Shown piece by piece: positions 47,056 to 54,564 of a stretch of 64,000 bases of DNA. This DNA is from Dillenia suffruticosa (Eukaryota; Streptophyta; Magnoliopsida; Dilleniales; Dilleniaceae): NCBI GenBank assembly GCA_033439265.1, contig JAVTVX010000031.1:6433501-6497500 (forward strand), in the 5' to 3' direction. The notes under the pieces are model-generated. The model did no database searches. It was not told the DNA's origin and saw only the letters and a list, made by a program, of their open reading frames with translations. The position numbers were made by a program, and so were the translations under genes. The first letter of the stretch is position 1. Every line of letters begins with the position of its first letter.

Positions 47056-47080
47056 GGGCTGGGCCCTTCGGGCCCAGCCC
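47056..47080 (+). promoter_or_regulatory. GC-rich hairpin in C1 U3
   Basis: GGGCTGGGCCC (47056-47066), loop TTC, GGGCCCAGCCC (47070-47080): 11-base perfect arms. The arms contain TGGGCC/GGCCCA, the plant site II (GCCCR) motif bound by TCP factors. Repeated in the 3' LTR at +4617. Confidence 0.6.
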
Positions 47081-47107
47081 GGGCCAGCAGAATTGGGGGC
47101 CAAAGGC

Positions 47108-47141
47108 CCCCAACGGCTAGTAAAAGAACTAGCCGTTGGGG
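47108..47141 (+). promoter_or_regulatory. MSA-like perfect palindrome 1 in C1 U3
   Basis: CCCCAACGGCTAGT (47108-47121), loop AAAAGA, ACTAGCCGTTGGGG (47128-47141). Each arm contains CCCAACGGCTA, an exact fit to the M-phase-specific activator consensus YCYAACGGYYA recognised by MYB3R factors. The 3' LTR copy is at 51725-51758. Confidence 0.65.
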
Positions 47142-47145
47142 ACTG

Positions 47146-47175
47146 CCCAACGGCTAGTTCTTACTAGCCGTTGGG
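47146..47175 (+). promoter_or_regulatory. MSA-like perfect palindrome 2 in C1 U3
   Basis: CCCAACGGCTAGT (47146-47158), loop TCTT, ACTAGCCGTTGGG (47163-47175), again two MSA matches in opposite orientation. A further near match, TCCAACGGATA, starts at 47177. The 3' LTR copy is at 51763-51792. Confidence 0.65.
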
Positions 47176-47249
47176 TCCAACGGATAGAGAGGGCAATGCC
47201 CTCTCTCCCCCTCTCATTTTCTCCTCTCTCAACTCTCTTTCTCTTCTTC

Positions 47250-47257
47250 TATAAATA
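47250..47257 (+). promoter_or_regulatory. C1 TATA box
   Basis: TATAAATA following a CT-rich stretch, about 75 bases downstream of the palindromes. It is the expected core promoter for genomic RNA starting around 47280. Confidence 0.7.
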
Positions 47258-47386
47258 GGGCAGCTAGTTGCTTTTAAAAGGTATGAAAAAAATGCCTTCA
47301 ACCTCTTGTATGCTCTCTTTGAAACATCAATAAAGTACTTGAAGTTCTTATTCATTTCTCATTGCTTGCTTCTTTGGAATTTCATC

Positions 47387-50300
47387 ATGGTATCAGAGCA
47401 GGCATTCATTCCTTCCTCATCTAACCTTGGTAATCCACCACCACAAATTAGCACCTCAATGTTCACTTCCACTCTTTTAGATGCTTCAAATTACAACGCA
47501 TGGCAAGACACCATCAAGAGGTCTCTAAACTTCTTCAATCTCGAAAACCACATATTTGAAGACCCTCTTGATGATGCTGATCCGTCTTACAAAGCATGGA
47601 AAAAGAGAGATGATCAAGTGGTGGTGCTCTTACAAATGTCTTTAGACAAAACCCACAAAGCAATGGTCACTTGTATTCCCAATGCCAAAACTTTGTGGGA
47701 TCAAATGCATGCTCTTTATGCTCAAGAAACCAACACCGGTAGAGTATTCGAATTGAAAAAGAAAATCTTCTACATTCAAAAAGGAGGAAAGACCCTACCC
47801 GAATATTTTGGGGAATATAGGGATCTTTGGAATGAGCTTAATGTTTTGAGGCCTCCAACCTCAAATCTCAAAACCATCCTTCAAAGGAATGATGAAGACA
47901 TGACCTTTGGTCTCCTAATGGGTCTTGGAGAAGAGTATGCACCTATACGTCAAGAAATTCTTAGAATGAAGATTTTTCCTTCATTCCAAGAAGTTCAATT
48001 CATGGTGCAAAGAGCTGAAACAAGCATGAAGCTTGAAGAATCATCCAAGCCCAAAACCGAAGCTCAAGCATTCAAATCTGTCCAAGAAGAGCATCCAGCC
48101 AACAAAGCTCAAAATTTCACCAAAAGAGATTTTTGCTCCCATTGTAAGAAACCTGGTCATAGAAAGGAGAAATGTTGGCATCTCCATCCCCATTTGCGGC
48201 CAAAATACAACAAAAGGGAAGGTGACCAAATGGCAAATGTCCAACATGTTTCTCAAGTTGCTGCCCTAGAAAGCAGAATGGAGGAAATGCAAAAGGAGAT
48301 GAAAAAGCTCGTTGGCCAGATTACTTTGCATTCTGGTAATCTCTTAAATACATCTCATTCATGGCTTATTGATTCTGGTTGTGATAATCATATGGTAAAA
48401 GATAAGAGCAAAATTAAAAGACTCATTCCTCTCACTGATTCTAGGATTGTTAAGGTAGCTAATGGTGAGAAATTAAGAGTTGATCATCTAGGTGAAATTG
48501 AGTTATTTGGCAAGAAAACTAAAGCTCTATATGTGCCTAAATTTAATTCTAATCTTTTATCCATTGGAAAGATAACCAAAGAACAAAATTGCAAAGTTAC
48601 ATTTGATCCTAATGAAGTTGTTTTTCAGGACCTCAAAACGAATCATTTGATTGGCAAGGGGTCTAGGAGGCACAACCTATACTACTTGGATCAAGAAAAC
48701 GGAGCTTTTGCTGCCCAAAGTCAAATGCATTCATTATGGCATGCTCGTCTAGGTCATCTTGGGGACTTAGCTTTGAAACGTCTATTTTCAAATCTAGTAG
48801 TAGAAAATAGGCATTGCAAAGCTTGTGTTCTTGGAAAACAAACTAGAGTGTATTATCCCATTTCAAATACTATATATGAGAATGCATTTGAACTTGTTCA
48901 TTCTGATGTTTGGACCTCACCCATAGCATCTCATAATGGTTTTAAATACTTTGTGACATTTATTGATCACAAAACTAGATATACTTGGGTATACCTATTG
49001 GTAACCAAATCTGAGGTTTTTGAAGCCCTTAAGAGCTATTATAGATATGTCACCAAACAATTCAATGCCAACATCAAAATCATTAGGTCTGACCATGGGG
49101 GGGAGTATACTAGTCATGCATTCGAAAACTTCTTAGATGAAAAGGGGATCATGCACCAAAAATCATGTGTCTACACTCCACAACAAAATGGAGTTGCTGA
49201 AAGGAAAAATAGGCACTTGTTAGAAACAGCTAGGGCCATGATGTTTCATTCTAATGTGCCTAAAAAATTTTGGAGTGAGGCAATAAAAACCGCTACCCAT
49301 CTCATTAATCTTATGCCCACTCAAGTTCTAGGAGGTAAATCCCCATTAGAGCTACTCTTAGGAAGAAAACCTAATATCTCTCATCTTAGAGTCTTTGGAT
49401 GCTTATGCTATGTCCATGTACCTGAAAATTTCAGAAACAAGTTAGAGGAAAGGGGGAGAAAATGTGTGTTCTTAGGATACTCAACATTTGAAAAAGGATA
49501 TAAATGTTATGATCCACTAACCAAAAAACTATACACATCCAAGGATGTGATATTTGTAGAAAGAGAATCTTATTTTTCAGGAAAAGAAGATCAAGATCAA
49601 GATGGAAAAGGAGAAGCTCAAGATCTATGGAACATTATTCTCCCAAGTATCAATCATCCCTCTCATCCGAATATTGAACAAGAACCAGCTCCTAATGTTC
49701 ATGAAGATCCGGCTCAAGAAGATCCCTCACCATCTCATTCTGATCAAGAAACCATTCAAGAACAAGGGGGAGATGATTCGGAGCAAGAGCTGGCCATAGA
49801 ACAAGAGGAACAAATCATAGATGAACCACCTCTTCCTCTTCGTAGATCAACAAGGCTTAGGCTTCCTCCCTCCGAATGGATCAACAAAAGAGTCTTCTAT
49901 AACTCTAAAGTAACTTCTCATCCCATTTCCAAATATTATTCAATTGCTAATACTTCTTGCAGCCATCAAAGATTCATTCGGAACATAGATCTTCATGAAG
50001 AGCCAAGATCTTTTGAAGAAGCTAAAAACCAACCTCAGTGGGTGCAAGCTATGAAGGATGAGTTGGAAGCTTTAGCAAAAAATGGAACATGGGAAATAAC
50101 ATCACTTCCAAAAGGGAAAAAAGCCGTAGGGTGCAAGTGGGTCTACAAAATCAAACACAAAAGTGATGGGAGTCTTGACAAATACAAGGCAAGATTAGTT
50201 GCCAAGGGTTTTACTCAAGCTTATGGAGTAGACTACAAGGAAACATTTGCTCCCGTGGCAAAAATGAATACCATTCGTGTACTCTTATCCCTTGCTGCCA

Positions 50301-51559
50301 ACTACTCTCTACCTCTATTTCAAATGGATGTTGCAAATGCCTTTCTTCAAGGGGACTTAGAAGAAGAGGTGTATATGGAGGTTCCTCCGGGTTTCTCTCA
50401 TCAAGACAACAAAGTTTGCAAATTAAAGAAAGCCATCTATGGACTTAAACAATCACCAAGAGCTTGGTATGCCAAACTTAGTTCTACTCTTCTTGATCAT
50501 GACTTTAAGAAATGCACTAGTGACTCATCTCTTTTTGTTAAGAAACTAAAAGATAAATTCATTATAGTCCTAGTATATGTAGATGATATAATCATAACCG
50601 GAAATGACTTGAACTTAATTAATCAAGTTAGGAAATTTCTCCAAACAAAGTTTGAGATTAAGGACTTAGGGAAACTAAAGTACTTTCTAGGGATAGAACT
50701 TGCCTATTGTCCAAATGGGTTTGTTCTATCACAAAGAAAGTATGTGCTTGATCTTTTGCAGGAAACTGGAAAGTTAGGTGTCAAGCCCGCATGTAGTCCG
50801 ATCAGCACTTCTTGTGGCCTTAAAGATGAAGACGAAGAGTTTGAGGATGAACAGAGATACCAAAGGCTTGTAGGGAGACTAATCTATCTCACTATAACAA
50901 GGCCCGATATCTCCTTTGCTGTGGGACAAGTTAGCCAACATATGCACAAGCCAAAAAGAAAGCATTGGAGAGCCACCGAAAGAATACTTCACTACCTAAA
51001 GGGCACACCCGGCATGGGAATTTGGATGAAGAAAAATTGCAGCTCACAAATCATAGGGTATTGTGATGCGGATTGGGCCGGAGATTCTGAAGATAGAAGA
51101 TCAACTACAGGATATTGCATGTTTGTTGGAGGAAATCTAGTAGCTTGGAAAAGCAAAAAACAACATGTGGTGTCAAGATCAAGTGCTGAAGCGGAGTATA
51201 GAGCAATGGCAGCCGCAACAAGTGAAATAGTTTGGTTAAGGGCTCTAATTGAAGAGCTAGGGTTCATAGTTCCAACTCCAATTCAACTCTATTGTGACAA
51301 CCAATCGGCAATTCATATAGCCTCAAATCCGGTGTTTCATGAAAGAACAAAACATATTGAGGTAGATTGTCACTTTGTGAGACAAAAGATTGAAGACAAG
51401 CTCATCATTCCTAGCTTTACAAGAAGTGATCTTCAAGTTGCTGACATCTTTACAAAACCGGGAACCGCCAATCACATTCACAAGAATATGGGCAAGTTAG
51501 GTGTTATAGACATATACACACCCAACTTGAGGGGGAGTGTTGAAATAAAGCACAATTAG
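47387..51559 (+). CDS. Copia-C1 gag-pol polyprotein, intact
   Basis: 1390 residues. The start is the ATG made by the last A of the LTR and the first bases of the PBS (MVSEQ); the open frame extends 27 codons further up but has no ATG there and lies inside the LTR. Domains: Gag capsid region (residues ~25-230), CCHC knuckle CSHCKKPGHRKEKC (~245), protease WLIDSGCDNHM (~325), GAG-pre-integrase (LWHARLGHLG, HCKACVLGKQTR), integrase with HSDVWTS, RSDHGGEYT and QQNGVAERKNRH, acidic linker, RT with [16 protein letters not shown] and YVDDIIITGN, RNase H with YCDADWAGD, SSAEAEYRAMA and CDNQSAIHIA. The last seven codons lie in the 3' LTR. No break or lost catalytic residue is seen. Confidence 0.95.
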   Translation: MVSEQAFIPSSSNLGNPPPQISTSMFTSTLLDASNYNAWQDTIKRSLNFFNLENHIFEDPLDDADPSYKAWKKRDDQVVVLLQMSLDKTHKAMVTCIPNAKTLWDQMHALYAQETNTGRVFELKKKIFYIQKGGKTLPEYFGEYRDLWNELNVLRPPTSNLKTILQRNDEDMTFGLLMGLGEEYAPIRQEILRMKIFPSFQEVQFMVQRAETSMKLEESSKPKTEAQAFKSVQEEHPANKAQNFTKRDFCSHCKKPGHRKEKCWHLHPHLRPKYNKREGDQMANVQHVSQVAALESRMEEMQKEMKKLVGQITLHSGNLLNTSHSWLIDSGCDNHMVKDKSKIKRLIPLTDSRIVKVANGEKLRVDHLGEIELFGKKTKALYVPKFNSNLLSIGKITKEQNCKVTFDPNEVVFQDLKTNHLIGKGSRRHNLYYLDQENGAFAAQSQMHSLWHARLGHLGDLALKRLFSNLVVENRHCKACVLGKQTRVYYPISNTIYENAFELVHSDVWTSPIASHNGFKYFVTFIDHKTRYTWVYLLVTKSEVFEALKSYYRYVTKQFNANIKIIRSDHGGEYTSHAFENFLDEKGIMHQKSCVYTPQQNGVAERKNRHLLETARAMMFHSNVPKKFWSEAIKTATHLINLMPTQVLGGKSPLELLLGRKPNISHLRVFGCLCYVHVPENFRNKLEERGRKCVFLGYSTFEKGYKCYDPLTKKLYTSKDVIFVERESYFSGKEDQDQDGKGEAQDLWNIILPSINHPSHPNIEQEPAPNVHEDPAQEDPSPSHSDQETIQEQGGDDSEQELAIEQEEQIIDEPPLPLRRSTRLRLPPSEWINKRVFYNSKVTSHPISKYYSIANTSCSHQRFIRNIDLHEEPRSFEEAKNQPQWVQAMKDELEALAKNGTWEITSLPKGKKAVGCKWVYKIKHKSDGSLDKYKARLVAKGFTQAYGVDYKETFAPVAKMNTIRVLLSLAANYSLPLFQMDVANAFLQGDLEEEVYMEVPPGFSHQDNKVCKLKKAIYGLKQSPRAWYAKLSSTLLDHDFKKCTSDSSLFVKKLKDKFIIVLVYVDDIIITGNDLNLINQVRKFLQTKFEIKDLGKLKYFLGIELAYCPNGFVLSQRKYVLDLLQETGKLGVKPACSPISTSCGLKDEDEEFEDEQRYQRLVGRLIYLTITRPDISFAVGQVSQHMHKPKRKHWRATERILHYLKGTPGMGIWMKKNCSSQIIGYCDADWAGDSEDRRSTTGYCMFVGGNLVAWKSKKQHVVSRSSAEAEYRAMAAATSEIVWLRALIEELGFIVPTPIQLYCDNQSAIHIASNPVFHERTKHIEVDCHFVRQKIEDKLIIPSFTRSDLQVADIFTKPGTANHIHKNMGKLGVIDIYTPNLRGSVEIKHN
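47388..47399 (+). other. C1 primer-binding site
   Basis: TGGTATCAGAGC, complementary to initiator-Met tRNA, abutting the LTR. Confidence 0.9.
51524..51537 (+). other. C1 polypurine tract
   Basis: AACTTGAGGGGGAG directly before the 3' LTR; the same 14 bases precede the 3' LTRs of the A and B elements. It also encodes residues of the polyprotein C-terminus (NLRGS). Confidence 0.85.
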
Positions 51560-52004
51560 GGCATATGGTTGTCCCAATCCAGTAAACTTTGTGCTCTTAG
51601 AACAAGACCCAAATGTAAAGTAAAAAGGGAGGCAATGTAATGGGCCCTAAATGGATCTAGCCCACGGGTTTCGGGCTGGGCCCTTCGGGCCCAGCCCGGG
51701 CCAGCAGAATTGGGGGCCAAAGGCCCCCAACGGCTAGTAAAAGAACTAGCCGTTGGGGACTGCCCAACGGCTAGTTCTTACTAGCCGTTGGGTCCAACGG
51801 ATAGAGAGGGCAATGCCCTCTCTCCCCCTCTCATTTTCTCCTCTCTCAACTCTCTTTCTCTTCTTCTATAAATAGGGCAGCTAGTTGCTTTTAAAAGGTA
51901 TGAAAAAAATGCCTTCAACCTCTTGTATGCTCTCTTTGAAACATCAATAAAGTACTTGAAGTTCTTATTCATTTCTCATTGCTTGCTTCTTTGGAATTTC
52001 ATCA
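51538..52004 (+). repeat. Copia-C1 3' LTR
   Basis: 467 bp, the same as 46921-47387 in a line-by-line reading. TACAC follows. Confidence 0.95.
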
Positions 52005-52050
52005 TACACATATATCTATTAATCTTTTCTATATTCTATACCTAATATAG

Positions 52051-52273
52051 GAGAAAATTGAGCAACATTTGAGTTTACAAGAGCAAAATGAAGATCTAGA
52101 TGGTATTGCTTCTTTGGAAGGAGATGTGTTTTTCTAATGTATTGGGTCGTGCTCATAGGATGGGTTTTGGAGTGACTTCAAAAATTTTCACCAAGCCAAA
52201 TATTGAACTCATAAATGAAAATTAGGAAATAAAAAAGATTCTTAAAGAGAAATATGCTGCTTTAGAAAGTTAA
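52051..52273 (+). pseudogene. CACTA-type transposase C-terminal fragment
   Basis: After an acceptor-like CTAATATAG the plus strand reads EKIEQHLSLQEQNEDLD, then in a shifted frame FSNVLGRAHRMGFGVTSKIF and, past a stop, EIKKILKEKYAALES. The VLGRxHxxGxGFGVTxxKI wording resembles the plant transposase (Ptta/En/Spm) domain, followed by a coiled coil. One frameshift and one stop. It lies across C1 from the minus-strand CACTA fragment at 45718-46190. Confidence 0.4.
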
Positions 52274-53159
52274 TGCTAGCAAGTTTTGTTACCAAACATT
52301 TTTTTTTAACCGGTCCAGCATTCGATTATCTAACTAATTAAGTTCGAATATTGTGGAGCACAATTTAAAACTTGATTTTCCCGATACCTGTTTTCTATTT
52401 GTAAGACTCATCTTGATTAAAAGAGTTTAGTATCTTATTACTAACATCACATGACGTTAGTGTTTTTACCAAATGTTTTGGCATTAACGATTTGGATTAT
52501 AATAATAAGGTATGATTAAAATTCATATGAAACATATATATTATTTTTATTTTTTTGGGGAGTATTATTTTCACTGTTAATTATATTTGGCCAATAAATG
52601 TTAACTACTTCTTTATATTTAAGTATCAAGATATTGAGAGAAGCTATATTTCATATATTTTCTTATGACTTAGATGTTTAATTAAGTCATTGTATTAATT
52701 ATTTTTTCCTTTTCTTTTCGGATATTATCATTGAAAGATGTGCTTTACATGAGTAATATCTTGGTTCTATGTGTTCTGCGAGTACCGGCACATAAGTGAT
52801 ACCTACATCCTATTCACTTAGCATGCGCCTCATGAGCTACAACACCACTTCAGTACATACTATCTTAGCTTTAATACCTGATAAGGGTTTTAACACCCTC
52901 TCTCATTTACAATGTTCTTAAATGATTGCTTAAGGCTCCAGTCACTCTCTCTATACGCATGATCAAAATGGTGAAAGAAGGAACACAATGATAACTAGTA
53001 ACAACCTTCTTCATTCATACAAAAACAACATCAAAGGGGGACGAGAATTATACAGAAGTCTAGGGGACGAGGGACACATCAGAACGCATCAAGAGAAGAG
53101 AAAATACAAGCATAGAAATAAAAACCAAGGCACTGGAGACTAAGAAGGAAGGAGATTCT
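52274..53159. other. AT-rich non-coding stretch
   Basis: No gene or repeat boundary is recognised; long AT-rich tracts. Confidence 0.3.
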
Positions 53160-54096
53160 TTTGCTACAAAGATTCAAAGTAGGCTTGAAGAGTGGTGACG
53201 CGAGAGCTTGCATCAACTAGAGCTTCAACCCGAGGAACAATAGCAAAACCTAAACCTTGCCCTTTAAAGCTAGCACCATCAACACCTGCAAACATGGTCC
53301 CCCTAAGCTTCACCTAGCAGAAAGCTTCCTCAGCCCACTGAAGCTTTGCAAGATCTCCTGTTAGCTATGCCAATGGTCTGCGATCACCTTTACAAACTAC
53401 TCTCCGAGGTCAACTAGCCTTTGTTGTGCTATAATATGAGACTCTTTTACTAGTCCCTCGACAACTTGTGGTCTTGCCTCTTTCTCTCTCACTTCAGCCT
53501 CTAACATCTCATACTCACCAAGAGCCTCGTCACATTGACAAAATGTAGACTCTAGGTTAGCCTTCAGATACTCCATCTATTTACCTTTACCTTTAAAAGT
53601 AGCATTTGTTGCCCTCTTTTCTTTGATTTCTCTCTCCCTTTGGGCCAAAGCAGCACAAACCTAGGACATCTTCTCATCCTGTTGACCCAATTGATGCTTT
53701 AAGTGTCCCACCAACTGATTCCTCTTTAGCCATTGAAATTCAGCCATAGCAGTGACCTACACCGAACGTATTTAATTACACAAACCATAAATGAAACCTT
53801 AAACCAAAGTTCATCCTGAGAGAAAAAATCTACCTAAATTCCAAGAGCTATTAAGGTCTCATCCCCTACTCCATAGACAGACCTTTTAGCTCTAACTAGA
53901 GGCGATAGTAGTCTAGCATGTCGACAAACTTCCTTGCTTCCATAATATCCATGTAGCCGAAGTGATTATACCTAGCGCTTATTGCAAATATGCCTCTTTC
54001 CCTCAAATCCTTCTTATTGTCGAAAGACCAAACCAAAATAGGAGGAGAAAGGACCATTTGGTCGAGCATAACTCCATTGCCCTTTCTGATATTCAA
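53160..54096 (-). pseudogene. Decayed coiled-coil protein of unknown family
   Basis: The minus strand reads RGIFAISARYNHFGYMDIMEA and RKFVDMLDYYRL (53896-54096), then after stops EFQWLKRNQLVGHLKHQLG (about 53740), AALAQREREIKEKRAT, and MEYLKANLESTFCQCDEAL with EYEMLEAEVREKEARPQVVE and LVKESHIIAQQRLVDLGE, rich in Glu, Lys, Arg and Leu as in a coiled coil, and further down FKGQGLGFAIVPRVEALVDA in another frame. At least four stops and frame changes. Sense-strand coherence over ~900 bases argues for a former gene or element protein; I do not recognise which. Confidence 0.4.
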
Positions 54097-54108
54097 CTAG
54101 AGGGGGTG

Positions 54109-54564
54109 TGTTAAAAATAAGGGAGAAGATGAAGATAAGTCTCAAGGTATTCAACTTGAAAATATGATAATGTCATAAACATTGGGCCTTTTATTTTTTA
54201 ATGTTCAGAATTTGGCAACATATTTATGACCCAAAATACATTCAAAAACAAGCCCAATGAAGCCCAAAAGTATGGAGAAAAGTCTAAGAGGTAAACCCAA
54301 ATAGCTAGGGGCAGTTTGGGCAATGTATATTCCAACAGTCCAAAAACTAGCTGTTGGAATTCCTTGGGGTTTGAGCCCCAACGGGAATATTGACTTTGTT
54401 CTCTCTCTACTGGCTATTTTTCTCCCTTTGCCTATAAATAGAGCTATTGCTCTCCTTGTAAAATTAAGAGGAAGATAATCTCTCTTCCTTTGTATCATTC
54501 TACTACATCAATAAAAACCAGAAGTTTATTAGATTTCTCTCTCTTCTTAGTCAAAAATCCAACA
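54109..54564 (+). repeat. Copia-A3 5' LTR
   Basis: TGTTAAAAATAAGG to AATCCAACA, with TGGGC/GCCCA motifs, a CCCCAACGGGAAT box, CTATAAATAGAG and AATAAA. Confidence 0.95.

Larger units (their letters stand above)
46921..47387 (+). repeat. Copia-C1 5' LTR
   Basis: TGTTGAAATAAAGC to ATTTCATCA. U3 is unusually GC-rich in the middle (47036-47180), with three perfect hairpins, then a CT-rich stretch, TATAAATA at 47250-47257, and CAATAAA at about 47327 in the R/U5 part. Confidence 0.95.
46921..52004 (+). mobile_element. Ty1/copia element C1, complete and apparently intact
   Basis: 5084 bp. LTRs 46921-47387 and 51538-52004, 467 bp each, with no difference found when read side by side. Target duplication TACAC (46916-46920 and 52005-52009). 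PBS TGGTATCAGAGC at 47388-47399, PPT AACTTGAGGGGGAG before 51538, and one uninterrupted gag-pol frame. Identical LTRs, an exact duplication and an open frame point to a very recent insertion of a potentially autonomous element. It is related to A and B (same PPT, PBS and domain wording) but distinct in LTR and protein. Confidence 0.96.

Noticed and set aside
47306-47386. Upstream extension of the C1 gag-pol open frame into the LTR
   Set aside because: The frame is open but has no ATG there, and the start fixed by homology with A and B is the ATG at 47387 on the LTR/PBS border.
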